Shown: positions 1 to 13,320, counted from the stretch's first letter. The stretch is 64,000 nt of DNA from Antiaris toxicaria (GCA_035233585.1 CP141160.1:17923499-17987498); one strand, 5' to 3'. Numbers and translations are program-made. Notes: a model not told the origin generated them from the sequence alone.

Positions 1-61
1 CTTTATGACTAGTGAATCTGTATTTTTATGATGATTATAACCAACCAAGCACACAAATTTA

Positions 62-271
62 GCATCCGTTTGGATGACAGGTTTAGTTTGAAACAAGCTA
101 AGTTAGAGCTAAAGTTATACATTTGATATGGAAATTGTGCTGAAATAATGAAAGCAGAGATAAAAAGTTGTTAAAATATAACCTACTAAGCTCAATTTAG
201 GCTTTCACCAAATACCCAATTTCGCATAGTTTAAGCTAAATTCAATCTAAATTGTGCCACCAAACGGACCC
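62..271. mobile_element. Tourist-like (PIF/Harbinger) MITE in the last visible SMU1 intron
   Basis: About 210 bp with related inverted ends, TCCGTTTGGATGACAG on the left and TCCGTTTGGTGGCAC on the reverse complement of the right end. It is flanked by the trinucleotide TTA on both sides (59-61 and 272-274), the target preference of PIF/Harbinger elements. It has no coding capacity and lies in the intron downstream of SMU1 exon 15. Confidence 0.6.
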
Positions 272-318
272 TTAAAGCTATAGTTTACCACTTAATCCTC
301 GGCAAGACGGAAACATAC

Positions 319-3300
319 CTTCATTAAATGCTCTAGTTTACCAGATTGGTAGCTGAAGCAGTATATATTCCTGCAAATAATTAATAGCTTATATTAAATC
401 ACTGAGAAATGACAAAACTTTATTATCTAATATGTTTTTAGTTTTCCAAACACCTGTCTTCACCAACACAATAAATCCATTCCCCTTTCGGTGACACGCA
501 GGCTGCCACAAAGTCTCCACCTTCTCTTTTACCCGATGAAAAACTTTTGACAACCTATGCCATAATCAAACAGAAAGAAACTCAAGACACATATAAACAA
601 ATGATCTTGCCTTGACTTCGACTAAGAATATGTACCTGTCCTTGAAGTGTCATGATGTATACAGATGATGTTTTGTTGCATACGACAATGTGATCTGTAT
701 TCTTAGGGAAAAGATGAACAGAATTCACAGAAGCGTCACCTCCCTAACAGCCAAAATGGAAAAGCAGAAATAAGGCACAAGAAGAATAAAAACGAACATC
801 AATTATCCATCTATAAGCGCCAGTTTGTGTAAATCTAAGCTTGTTGCATGGGTATTGTGTATGTGTAAAGCGAGACAACATTATTAGATCCCCCGGTCCA
901 TTAAAATTGCATATCTGTAACAAAGAAATACCCTTAAAGGAGGCGGTGGCTTAAATGTCTGCAGACAGTCAGTTGTCTTCACATCCCAGACCTGTAAAAG
1001 TAAAACAGGAAAAGATATTGAAGAAGAAAGCATTGTAAAAACATAATCTCCTCGCTAATGTAAGGTCATCAATTATGAAGCACTTTTAAGAAACTCACTT
1101 TGACGGTGCAATCACTAGATGCAGTAATAATACGAGAACCATCATTTGTAAAGATTGCATCATTTACATAGGATGCGTGACCACGAAATTCTTTTAACAA
1201 CTTCCCAGATTTTAGGCCATGGATCCTGCATCGAACATAACTTGCGTTATTACTAGATCAGAACAACCCCAAAGGAACACGTGCCATATGGAAACTAGTA
1301 ACATCAACAATCAGGGACAAAGCTAAAGAGGGACTGGGGGGACTTAAGCCAGCCCCCCTCAACTTTTTATTTTTTCCTACTTAGCCCACATATTTTTGTA
1401 TAAATTTACATATTGCCCCCGTAAACCCCCCCTCAACTTTCTCTTTTTTCTTTTTAGCCCATATGTTTTTATACAAATTTATAAATAGCACCCCCCACCC
1501 ACTGGAATTCCTGGCTTGGTACCTGTCAACAATGATTGTAAAACTGTCACATACAGCATAAACATGAAATTAGAAAGGGGAAAAAAAAATTTAGCTGCAC
1601 AAACCAAAACCAAAGTAAAAGAAACAATAATGGCAATAGGAAAGGAGAAAACTGATGTTACATCTGAAGAAAGGAAAGGCAACTATGAAGGTGACAAATT
1701 AGGTATGTATGAAACAAAAAGTCGAAAATATGACAATACCTTGCTGTGCTGTCAAATGATGTACTAAGTAACTGGGTTCCATCTCGAGAGAAGGCAATGC
1801 TTGTGACACCCTGAGAATGTGCACGTTCAAGGCGGCGCAAACACTGACCAGTCCTTATTCGCCAAACCTGAATGAAAAGAATATAAATAAGTTGAGTTGC
1901 AAACTTCAAAATTTCAAAAACAAAATTTCTTACAATTTGTCCGTAAAAAGGATAACATTCTTGTGAACAAGCAAAATGCTATATACAATAACCATTTCAA
2001 GGGGATGGGGAGCAGAATGCAAGATTGGCCTTGCTAATAATCTTTCCGGCTAGCGTTTAAACTTTCTGACTTGTACCATAAAGTATTACTTTTATTTAGA
2101 AAGCAATAATGTTGATACTGAATAAGCACAACAACCATATGAGAACCACACACTGTGGTACTAATTTCAAGCACCAAAAATCCTAATCAAGGAATAACCA
2201 ACTAGAGCTTACTTTGATCTTTCCATCTTGTGACCCAGATGCAAGCATCTCCGAATCTCTACTAAAATCAACAGAGAGAACTGGATCATCATGCATCATG
2301 AAAGTTTCCTACAAGAGCGTGTACATTGTCAAAAACCATACACCAGAAACGAGATCAGCTATTTTTACATCGTTTATGTATAGGGTAAGGGGCTTGATCA
2401 AAGTAGAAATTGCAAGAAATCATTTATTAAGAATGAAATAAAATATTGTTTGCTACTCCCTAGAAGCAAGTCTAGTTAGCATAAATAACAAAACAGTGGT
2501 AAGAATTAAAAGATCAGACTTTATAGACTCGGGGGGGGGGGGGGGGGGGGGTAAAAAAAAACTTACATCAGCCTGGTACTGTAGATCCTTCTTCAGTTTT
2601 CCACTAATATGGTCCCAGACCTAGTAGTTATCCAAAAGAACTGCAGCACTTAGACATCATCCTGTAGTTCTAATGAAAAGAAATCCACCAATATATACCA
2701 ATATACCTCAATAAAACCATCAACAGAGCAGGACACAAGAAACTGTCCATCCGGTGAGAAACGAGCACACTCCGCATGACTTTTTGTTCCGAACTGTGTA
2801 AAAGAGACCACGAGACAAATAATCAGGGGCTCAAGGCTTCCACCATAGTTCAAAACCACAACAAAATTCAATTGCAAAGTAAATATTTTCAACAAAATAG
2901 AAACAGTGAGCTTAATGGAGTTCAAATCTTGGAGTGCAATATTCATTTGTTGGAAACAAATTTACAAATCAATAATGAGTGATAAGAAAAATATGCATAT
3001 TCCATTTTGTTGAAGAATCTGAACAAATTTCAGAATCCCTGGCAAAAATGCAAAAAACAGCATCCAATCAAATATATGATAAGTTCTTGCCTTTATTGTA
3101 TGTGCAAGAGTTGATGGATACATGTCATCAACATCCTGTTTCATAGCAGCTGTTCCTCTAAACAAGTCAAATTGGGTCCCTGGAGGAAGTAATCCTGAAA
3201 GATGGAAGCTGAAAGATTAGTAACCTAGTATTAACCATATAATGAAGATATAAACTTACATCTGCACCAAGATTTGTTCAAGCGATTATGAGAAGTAAAA

Positions 3301-4857
3301 GTGCTTACCTTGGTGTTGCTGCCACTTAAGAGCCTGACCAATTAGAGCCATTAATCTTGAAGGTGGCACTACAGTAACTTCAACTGCAAGTGCTGAAAAA
3401 ACAAAAACAGCGAATTACATTAATAACAGCAGAAATCTCTACTCTTACCAGCAGCTTTTGAAACTTGATGATACAACAACTTTTTTACGATTCTTTTTGT
3501 ATCCTAACAAGCACTCAAATTACTAATTCAACAGTTTCCCATAGTTTCGTTTCATAAAACTCCACAAGTACCAAAACTAATCGATTTTTTCATGGAAAGC
3601 CACTTTCTAACCCTTAAGAAGACTGAGGTAATAATTACGTTTTCTTTTCCTTTCACCCCCTACTGTTGCTCACCTGCTCTATACTTACCATCCTTAAGTA
3701 GCTACTTTTATTACTTCTAACAATATCTGGTGTCTCACTAGGTAAAGAGACATCTTATCTGATGTCTTTTTTGATATCTCCAAAGCAGGTAGATGAAGCC
3801 AAACCTTGAGCAATTTGTGCACGGCGTTTCTCTTTCGTTGATTCTTGATAAGCCTATTTAAGCATGAAAAGAAATCTGTAAACATAAAACTGGCTGATAT
3901 TTAAAATATATATATATACTAAATTGGAATAGCAATAAATTTCTGTAAAGAAGCTGAAACACTAATTACATGAGAGCTTTCTTTATACCTCGTTCGGATC
4001 AAAATAAGTTCTCACTAGGAGATGCTCCAGCCGCAAGTATCTCTCCGGTTGCTCTTGCTTCATGACTCCCATTACCTGAGTTTGCCTTAAGATAGCACGA
4101 GCAGTGTCCAACTCTCGGAGTTCAATCATTTCCAACACAATCTGCACAATTTTACTATTATATAAACATGACAAAATTCAGAACGATTTTTTTTTTTTTT
4201 TTGTTCTTTCATTAGGATAGTCCTTCAGATGAAAATTAGACTAAATTACTAACAATTATACATGTATACATATATATATACAAATACACTCATTATCTCA
4301 GAATGTCTGTAAAGTAGTATATAAATCCTAACTACTATAGTCTATGTGCGCGCGCGCGCGCACACATTATCTGAGAATGTCTGTAAATCAGATACCTGCT
4401 CATACAAATCCTCCAATTTATTCCTGGGAAGTTTGAGTTGAGAAACTTGAGGAAGAATTGCATCCCATCGGCCATTGTTTATGTCGGCAACAAATGTCTC
4501 GACGCTGTCCACAGTGTTCAAAGACACCTGACACTCACTCTGGAGCGTCTGAAACGTTTGATGCAGTGAATTTTCTTTGCAAAATTGAAGCACAATCTTG
4601 ATCACACTGAAACCGGAAACCACTATGTTAGATTTAAATTTAAAAAAAAAAACGTATTTTTTTCGATACTAAATAAAAAAAAAAAAAAAGCAACTTGGAA
4701 GCTTGGCTTTTGGTTTTCCCGAGTCTTCGCGGCAACCAAACAGAATGGAATGGAATGGAACATTTGCTATGGAGTAAAATTAGGATCGTAAAATGCGTGC
4801 ATTGTCAATTGGAAGGAGTAAAGCTTACTCTCGAGCTTCGATTTCTAGAGTAGACAT
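319..4857 (-). CDS. SMU1: SMU1-type WD40 spliceosomal protein, 15 of about 16 exons
   Basis: Exons on the minus strand, read from the reverse complement: 4829-4857, 4396-4606, 3989-4141, 3805-3853, 3309-3392, 3091-3194, 2707-2793, 2567-2620, 2213-2308, 1740-1867, 1099-1225, 932-991, 636-743, 454-554 and 319-370. All join in frame and give 481 residues starting MSTLEIEAR. The N-terminus (about residues 5-95) fits the LisH and CTLH helices of SMU1. Residues from about 205 on hold WD40 repeats, with motifs such as VWRIRTGQCLRRLE and SSDCTVKVWDVKT. Plant SMU1 is about 513 residues, so only the last 30 or so residues are missing; no fitting exon is visible at 1-300. Known role of the family: SMU1 pairs with RED/SMU2 in the spliceosomal B complex in the nucleus and affects splice-site choice. 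The intron after exon 6 starts with GC, not GT (3090-3089). The identification rests on near-continuous family similarity that I recognise. Confidence 0.95.
1312..1525. mobile_element. hAT-type MITE in SMU1 intron 10
   Basis: A 214-bp element bounded by CAGGGACAAAGC on the left and the inverted CAGGTACCAAGC on the right. An exact 8-bp direct repeat, TCAACAAT, lies immediately outside (1304-1311 and 1526-1533), as expected for hAT superfamily insertions. The interior holds two related C-rich units of about 70 bp (runs of C followed by TCAACTTT). It sits between SMU1 exons 10 and 11, clear of both splice sites. Confidence 0.75.
2531..2551. repeat. 21-base poly-G run in SMU1 intron 8
   Basis: An uninterrupted run of 21 G on the plus strand (C on the gene strand), 15 bases from the donor site of SMU1 exon 8. 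On the transcript it is a poly-C tract just inside the intron. Its true length may be uncertain because such runs are error-prone in sequencing. Confidence 0.9.
4345..4365. repeat. alternating TG/CG/CA microsatellite in SMU1 intron 2
   Basis: A perfect alternating purine-pyrimidine tract (TGTGCG, CG repeats, then CACA) that is nearly self-complementary and could adopt Z-DNA or cruciform form. It lies in the intron between SMU1 exons 2 and 3. Confidence 0.85.
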
Positions 4858-5108
4858 TTCCTCGGCGAGATTTGAGAGGGAAAGAGGGATTAGGGTTTTG
4901 CGGGTAAATGCTGAAGGAGAGTTGAAGGAACAAGGAGCAAACCGAAGAGGTTTACAGACCATGTAAGGCCGCGTTTGGATGTTCGTTTACTAACAAGTGA
5001 GTTTTTCTTGGGCCTGGCCCTGACTACTCCTGGACTAATTGGATTGGTTCAACGGTCCAAATCCGGCTCGAGGCCCAAATTCTCTTTTGCGAGAATGAAG
5101 CAATTAAT

Positions 5109-5372
5109 TGTTTTTAGAAAATAATTGAAATAAATAATAAATTTTAAAATATTTATAATAAATAATAAACATATCATATAAATAACTTATTTATTTTAGA
5201 TTTATTAAGTTAATAATGCATTTACATATTAAGTAAATAATGTATTTATCTTTTGTAAATACATTATTTACTAAGTAAAATTTATATTTATCTAATAAAT
5301 CTGTTATTTATTATAAATATTTTTAAAAATTATTATTTATTTTAATTATTTTTTAAAATTACTATTTACTAT
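5109..5372. mobile_element. AT-rich foldback MITE, family A copy 1
   Basis: The left arm (about 5109-5167, containing TAATTGAAATAAATAATAAA) is the reverse complement of the right arm (about 5302-5365). The element folds into a long hairpin with a roughly 130-bp loop. A second member of the same family lies at 31107-31380. It has no coding capacity and lies upstream of SMU1. Confidence 0.65.
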
Positions 5373-5674
5373 AATTTTCCTTCTCGTCTTTCCTTTTGGG
5401 CCTTTCCTTTGATCATTTTGGAGAAAATTGCATGTTTATATTTTTTATTCCCTTAGTTACATTAAATTTTTTAACTTCTGTACTTATTTTATTCCTCAAT
5501 GTTATTTTGGAGAGACAATGCTACATATCATCCTTCATTTTAAGGTGAGAATCTGTTACTCAACTATGATAATTTCTATTTTCCTTTTTAACCTCTAATT
5601 AAATAAGTATGAAGGGACAAAAATCAAGTAAGTACTAAGAGAGCAAAAAACATAAATATATATATATATGGTTG

Positions 5675-5757
5675 TAGGCATAGTCCAGTAATAAATTGAC
5701 ACTTAACTCTATTAAAAAGTAAAAGTTCAAATCTTTAACCGCAAGTAAAAAAAAATC
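5675..5757 (+). mobile_element. tRNA-derived SINE-like fragment
   Basis: Contains a sequence like a polymerase III A box (TAGTCCAGTAATAAATTG), a B-box-like AGTTCAAATCT about 45 bases later, then an A-rich tail. That order and spacing fit a plant tRNA-derived SINE. The match is partial and no target-site duplication could be fixed. Confidence 0.35.
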
Positions 5758-7487
5758 ATAAAAACGTATAATTAAGAGGTTTTTTTAATAATTTTCTCTT
5801 TTTTTTTTTTTAAGTTGTGAAACAACCCCTCAAATAGATATGTTTATATATATATATTTTGCCCTTCCTTAATTCTTGCTTGGATATTTTACCCCTCATA
5901 TTTATCTCATTGAAAGTCAAAAAACTAAAGCTATTATAATTGGACAATAATCCAAAAATATGCTTTTTGAGAGACATTCTACAGATCACCTATTGCAAAT
6001 AGTGTATATATATTGAATTTATAAGTGGGAAATTTTTAACTTTACATATTTAAATAAAGTCAGATGTAAAATTTTTGTTATATTATATTATACTTGTAAT
6101 CATATTGTAAATAGTTTATTAATTACAAAAGCTAAAATAAATAATATATTCACAGCACAGTTGAAATAAATAACATATTACGAGCAAGCTGTTTTTAACT
6201 AAGAGTAGATAAAAAAATTTATCCAGCAAAGAACGAATATAAATATTTGATTTAACAATAAATATACTATTTATTTTAATATATATATATATATTATTTG
6301 TTTCTTTTAACCTTCATAAATGTGCTATTTATCTATTTCTCTCTAATCTCATCAGCGACGTTAAAACATAGCAAATACTTTAGAATGCTTTACATCACTA
6401 CATAGTTGTGTAACATAAAGCGTGAATACTGAATACAAATTAATAATTATTATGTAATTATGTTTTAGTAAAATATTTCAATAAAAAAAATTGCTTTACT
6501 TTTTATTCTTGAAAACATTGTGGTATAGTGCAATTTCTCGGTCTTTTTCTAACTCACCCTGACATAAAGCTGGGGGCGTGAGGTCTCCTTTTCTTGGGCA
6601 CACGTGGATTGCCTACTTCGTTTCGCCTTTTGGATTTTGTGCCTTGCTTATGAAGTTTACTTGCATCAAATTAAAAAAACATATAAAGATTTTCTCTCAA
6701 TATTGAGATCTAGAATTAGAATCTCTTTATTCCGAGTTCACAACAAATGAGAACAAATATTATGCCATTTCTTTTATTTTTTAAAATAAATTTATGCCAC
6801 TTTGAAATAATATATAACATTTCTACTCTTGCTTTCTTGCTTAAGAAAAGGGTAAATTGTTCATTTAGTTTATAAACTTTTGAATTTATGCAACTTTGAT
6901 TCTTAAATTTTTTTCCTAGCTGAAATGCCCTTAAATTATTCAAATATTGCTATAATAGTCCTTTCGGTTAATATTTGGATGGAATTTGTTACTAATTTGA
7001 TTAAAAATAATGCTAACTAACATATTTCGTCCAATAATTAATGGAAAGAACTACTATATCAATATTTTTAATAGGTCAAAATCACTCCAGCTATGAAAAA
7101 AAGAATATAGACTAAACTTGCACAAACATAAAAGTTCAAGGATTATGACTTAGCAATTTACCCTTAAGAAAATTAGGTGACATGCCACAACTATCATACA
7201 CTTTTAAAGTATGAGACAATTTATTTGTGATTTAGATTTTTTTTTTTTTAACATTGATGAATTCCATTATTTTCTCGTGTACCTTTGTATATTAACTTAA
7301 GTAGAATTTTTAAAGAATGGCACAAACCAGAAAGACGAGTTAATTAGGCCACATTGATCGCACATTCCCTAGTTTTGTCTTTATGCTTTCTCTCTATTTA
7401 TTTTAGGGTCTCCTTCATTATCCATATTGCGTTTACAAAACCTATCTTCTCAAACTAGTGTAATTGTAGGTTCAAGGTTACTTCCAA

Positions 7488-7973
7488 TATTAACGTCAAT
7501 ATTAATATTATATTTTGTAAAAAGAAGAAAAAAGTATGAATATAAAATATTTGATATTTAGTTTGACTTTGTGCTTCATATGACTATTTCAAATGATATA
7601 TATATATGTATATACACACATTTATATGATATAATTTTATCATAAACTTTGCACTGTGGAACTTGTAAAAAGTAACAATTAATTTTTAGGTAATGTAATG
7701 ATGATGTTGTAATAATCCAATTAAAAGATTGACATATCAATGTCAATATTTATGTTATATTAACGAAGAAAAATGTGTAAAAATAAAATATTTGATATTT
7801 AATTTTATTTTGTGCTTCGTGTGACCGTTTCAAATTATATATGTATACACATCTATATGATATATATTTTATCATAAACTTTAAAACCGTGGAACTTGTA
7901 AAAAGTAACACTTAATTTTTAAGTAATGTCATGATAATGTTGTAATAATCCAATGACAGGATTAACACACCAA
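7488..7973. repeat. tandem duplication, two diverged units of about 241 bp
   Basis: The word AAAATATTTGATATTT starts at 7544 and again at 7785. Each is followed in the same order by TGTGCTTC, a TATATG/TATACAC tract, TTTTATCATAAACTTT, GGAACTTGTAAAAAGTAACA and GTTGTAATAATCCAAT. The units differ by scattered substitutions and small indels, so the duplication is not recent. No coding capacity. Confidence 0.75.
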
Positions 7974-9039
7974 AAAATAACAATCAAATATTAAAATTTC
8001 ACATATGCTACATTTAATGTCTAAAATTAGTACACAAATTATAGCATATACCTAATTAAATTAGTACAAAAAACTGAACATTGCTATAATAGTTAGTAGT
8101 CCCTATAAAATAAATAAATAAATAAATAAACTATGCAATCTCGTTTTGTTTGAAAATAGATATATATGATGGTTTATACGAAAATAGATTATTTTCTAAT
8201 AGTATAAGATCTTTTAAAGTAAAACTAAATAATAAAACCATATAAACCGATATTCAAAACAAATAATATCATATAAAAAAAAAACGTGAATTATTATAAA
8301 TGATATCAGAGTTCTGTTCCAATCGAAAGGCAGGTAGGTATTCTACTTGAATCTAACACTGCAATAATCGAGATGCTCTAACATCCAGATCTAACTGTCA
8401 ACAGCCTACTTGCTGCCTAAGATGTATAGCCAAGTAATGCTGCCAGAACTATACGAGATTTCATATATATGGAGCAAATCTTAATTTTATCTGTTTTCTC
8501 TGTGAGTGTCCACTGTTAGTATTGTTCCCCTTTAAGCATTTGTCTCCAACACACATTACCGTACGGCCAATACTCCCACAATTATGTAGTTCACCTTAGT
8601 TATACATGTAGGTCATTGTCATGCCAATTGCTGCTCATATCGATTAAACAATAATAATAATAATAAAAGCCAAGGACAACAAGAATGGATCCCCGGTTCT
8701 CGACATACATATATACCACACTTTAATTGGGGTGCGAAATGCGATTTATCCTGATTTTAATTTGCTAATTATATGTTTTATATGACTATATTTCTATCAT
8801 ATAAATGCGTAAAGAATCTTCTGATTTGATTGGTTTAATGGTTCTAATATTCTCCGAGTTTTATATTGTTTTATTATAAGCATTAGTGAGAATGTGAATC
8901 ATTAGTCAATCGATCGATACTAATTTAGTACTGCACACCTTGTTTTTTGTTTGCAAACTAATATCTCTTGATTTGACGTTTTTATTTTTTATTTTATATT
9001 TTTTTTGTGTATTATGATTATACTATGTGTATAAGGCTT

Positions 9040-9350
9040 CGTGGATGAAAAATATTTTATTTTAATTTTATTTAAATATAATATAATTTTATATCAAATA
9101 CAAATTTTATAACAGTGTTACGAAAATAATTATTATTTAAAATATTTTTAAAACAATCATATCAACTTTTTATTTTACTATTTATCTTTACTTTTACCAA
9201 TCACATCAACTTTTCAACTCTAAAATATTTTTCATCCAAATACATATTTCATTTAAATACAAAACAAATACTTTTCAACCAAATACAACATTCAAAAAAC
9301 AAATTTCATTCAAATACAATCAAAATATAATGCGTTTACCAAACGCCCCC
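9040..9350. mobile_element. MITE-like AT-rich segment
   Basis: The right end reads inward (reverse complement) as GGGGGCGTTTGGTAAACGC, a typical plant MITE terminus. The left end GGCTTCGTGGATGAAAAATA is only weakly similar. Imperfect internal inverted similarity (TTTAAATATAATATAA against its complement) is visible. No clear target-site duplication. Confidence 0.35.
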
Positions 9351-9354
9351 TTAG

Positions 9355-9632
9355 TGAGTGTTTTTTGGGACATTATTTTGTGGGGATGATTTTGGTGTCT
9401 TTTAAGTCAAAACATATTTACTTCTTGTATTTTTTTGAAAATTTAATAATACATATATGTATTCTCAGATATTAATTTTTTATTACATATTTTAAAATTT
9501 TTGTACACTTTTTTTTATAATTACTTTTTTTTTTCAAACATTTACTCCAAACACAATTTCTAAAATCATATCTGATTTTCAAAATCAACATCTCTAAAAA
9601 TACATATCTAAAACTCCCTCCAAACACCCCTT
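9355..9632. mobile_element. MITE-like segment with GTGTTT termini
   Basis: The left end GAGTGTTTTTTGGGACATT and the inverted right end GGGGTGTTTGGAGGGAGTTT are related. The interior is AT-rich without a frame. The region at 21310-21590 has ends of a similar kind. A family cannot be assigned from sequence alone. Confidence 0.35.
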
Positions 9633-9944
9633 TAATATTTATAGGACTTTTTGTCAACATTTAAAATAGTAAAAATTAGGATCTTGATGTTAATTTTATA
9701 GGAAAATTTTCAAATATATTCTATAGTTATAATATTCTATTTAAAATCTTATAATTATCAATTGATTTGCATGTAATGTTTTATTTAAAATATTATAATA
9801 GTAATATTTAAAACTATTAGGTATAAAAATATTATACTTGTTAGGTTTTTTAATATTGGCATTTATGGTAATCATGTTTAAGAAAAATAAAAAACAAAAT
9901 ATATTAGTCAGGAAAATATTTAGACAGTTTTATGATGCACATTA

Positions 9945-10760
9945 TGTCACACAGTATGTTACAACATGAGTTTATTTAAGCAAGTTGTGTTTTGAATAAA
10001 GTTCCTACTGGCGTAGCAAGCTTTGACAAGGAATACTGACGTGGATAAGCACAGGAAAGAAGATTTCGAAGTTTGAATCAATTTTGGAGATTTGAAAAAC
10101 GAATTTGGTGGAGTTAGTTGAGTGATTTGTGATTGGATAAGTCAGATATTATTTTGGGATTTGAATTTAAAAATAAATCCTAACTTAAGTAGGATTTTAA
10201 GTCATATTTAAACTAGGATTCCTTCCCTAAATTAGAGAAAACGAATTTCTAAGTATTTAAGCTTATCTACTGTAAATTTGGTGAAGATATATGCATGGAT
10301 TTGAAGCTGCATGATTTTAGTTGAAATTTAGAAGAATTGAAATTCGGATGTTTCACGTTGTGTAGCAATAGGCCAAAAAACACATTGAAATTTGAATACT
10401 CTACAAGTCTAGGATTGACTTGAATTTTTGAGGGTTGCCTATTGAAGTCTTAACACAATAAATGATAGGAATATGGAGCACAGATTTACTAAAGCATATT
10501 TTAAAATTATTGAAACTGTTATGTGTTTCATCTTTCAGGTGAGAGATTTGATGTCTTCGGGAGAAGGTAAAAGCAGTTGAAAGGATTTCAACGTATGCTA
10601 GTAAAGGGATCTTGTTGAACGAGTTCATTGACTGGACTTTAAGACAACCGGCAACAAAAATAAAGAGGGAGTCTTTAGATTGCATAAGTGCATTAGAGCT
10701 TATAATCATTTTACATTTAGTGAAGGGTTCAATATCTGGATGTGGTTCTAAGGAATAGAG
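9945..10760. other. possible LTR-retrotransposon terminal fragment
   Basis: This stretch is less AT-rich than its surroundings and reads like a decayed LTR or untranslated leader, with a GTATGTTACAACATGAG start and a late segment rich in purines. I found no paired copy, primer binding site or frame. It is listed because it stands out from its neighbourhood, not because the class is established. Confidence 0.25.
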
Positions 10761-13320
10761 AAATCGAATTTCGTAAAAATTTACCTGTCTTTTTTATTTA
10801 TTTATTTTTGATTAATTAATTGAATTAATTAATTAAATCTGGTAAATAAACTAAAAGCAGATCTTATAATATTATAATTAACTAATTTATAATAAGGTAA
10901 AATAAATGGTTACAAATACTGCTGTTTTATAAAATTGTTAGATGCAAAACTCCTAATTTTATAAATAATTAAATTGTATTTGGGGAGACGTACGATGGTT
11001 TATGTTCTTATGGTTATTCGATTCCCAATTTTGCATGGGATAGATTATAATCTTGTACAGGAAAACTGGCAAGTTTAATTATTAATCCAGAAAACTCTTT
11101 GTCATACATCAAAGATAAAATAATAATTTTGCTGATGAATCTTTTGTCTGTACGTAGAACAATTCAATGGCAGTTAGCCAGTAACTTGTCCATCATTTGT
11201 AGTGCCGTCATATCGTTCAAGTGAGTCATCGGCTTTTATCTTTGCAAGCCAAAAGAGAGAACAGTTACTGAATACACAACCAAATCATCACAGGACGTGG
11301 TGGTATAATAATCATGAAAAATTTATCGTTTAAAACTATTCGTAATAAGATTGACTAAGTACTTAACTCTTTATTTAAAAATTAAAAAGAATTAAAATAA
11401 TAAAAATTAAGAGTAAAATTTAAAGAAAAAGATAAAAAAATATTGCAGTAATTCAAAGTGGTGGATTGCAAACCCTTAGCTTCAAATGTCCATTCTGTTA
11501 TTTACCTGACCTCTTAATAGATTTCCACGTGAATGTCATCGATTTCTTTTGTAAAAAGGAAATACAAAATATAAATTAAAAAAGAAAAAAAAAACCCAAA
11601 TTATCTTCCGCGTATTGGCTAATTAGTCATGTACATGCAGCAACGTCAGGTTTTTGTGAGCATTACCTTTACTTTGTTTTGCTTTTTTAATTTATTTTTC
11701 AACTTTCTATTAATCACTTATATTGTCTATATAAGTTATTTTTATAATAATCATTAAGTATTTAAAAAATATATTTTCAATTAATGTTAAAATATTGTAT
11801 TTAAATAATTTATCGACAAAAAGACGATAACTAATTAATACATACATTGGTATAAAAAGTTAAGATATCTCTAATTAAAACTATAATTTGTTGCCTTTCA
11901 AAATATATATATATATAAAACTTGTTGAATGGTTTTTGAGCTACACGTCTATGGTGAACGACTTCTTTCGTGCAGATTATTAATCGACTCCAAAGGAAAA
12001 GATAGCAGTAATAACCTAATTGAAGCAAGAGAGGCCATATATAATATAGATTCTTAGCTAGTTATAAACTGTAATGGTGCTGAAGAAGAAACAATTATAA
12101 TTAATTGGCTATAATTAGTTATTAATACCGTCATATATTAATACTTGCTAATGTTAGATTAATCTTTAACTATATTCTGCAGCGCAAACAATTTATATAT
12201 ATAGTTGTATGAAGTTTGTTTACACAGGTTATAATATGCATACGACTTCAAAATATATTCACTTAATAATTAAAAAACTACCCATGTATAGAAGCATGCA
12301 TAAGTATATACCACGGAGATGAGGTGAGTTAACAATTAACTCAATAAATTTAAAAGTAGGGATAAAGTGCAACTTACATATATGCTTAGGCATGTCGGCA
12401 GCACTATTAATTTGTGGTGTAAATAATAAATATAACCGATATATACATATATATACACACATATTGACGAGCAGTATATATTATATATACATATTTTATT
12501 GGCCTAAAGAATAAAATCTACTTTTTAAACCGATGAACACGAAAATTATTTATTCAAGGATAAGCGGCTCAATATGTTTTGTTATACGTATGTATCAAAG
12601 TTTTAATATGTTCAAGTGGAAAGATGCATAAATGCTTATATTTTTATTATATATTCTTCATCCTCCATTTAATGAAATGCGTTAATTAATTATTTCAACT
12701 TCGTCATTAATATGATATATTGCATACATTTTTCCCAACAAATGTATGTGTGTGCGGCAAATATATATGCACATTGAATGAAAATTCGCAGGCATTTTTT
12801 GATACAATATTGCAATAACAATTTAACGATATATAAAAGTGCGTTTCTATAATATATAAATGAGATTTTGTATATCTAACGATGGTGTGATAATATTCAC
12901 CCGTTTTTTTTTTTTTTTTTATATTCATAATGGTTGGCTTAAGAATGCAATATTAAATTACTATTAGAATGATAAATTTTGACATTTGAACTAAAAAAAA
13001 TTATCTCTAATTAAAGTATCATATTTGATGTTAAATTTGTCGTATAGATTAAATTTTGTTATAAGTTTATCATAATATATAGCCAATATCAAATATAACA
13101 TTTGATTTTTTATTGATTAGTGTTTTCATTTTTTTATATAATCATTACATTATGTTTAACTTTAAAAATTAAAATTTCACATTTGTAAATTCCAAAGCAT
13201 AACAATGACAGCAAAAATAGATATAATATTAAAAATGGTATTTGCATATTGGAGATAATGTTATTTTCCATTCTTTTATAACGGATGTAACATATTGACA
13301 CAGGCAAATGTATTAGAGAT

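Larger units (their letters stand above)
5373..13315. other. AT-rich intergenic region with repeat debris
   Basis: No credible gene seen. Open frames here are short, biased by AT-rich composition, and match nothing I recognise. Contents: a SINE-like piece near 5675-5757, a tandem duplication at 7488-7973, an (AATA)n tract near 8108-8131, (TAA)n near 8650, MITE-like segments at 9040-9350 and 9355-9632, a possible LTR fragment at about 9945-10760, and poly-T near 12904-12920. Confidence 0.6.

Noticed and set aside
10401..10709. 102-residue minus-strand frame
   Set aside because: Falls in a probable decayed repeat; no homology recognised and no support from splice sites.
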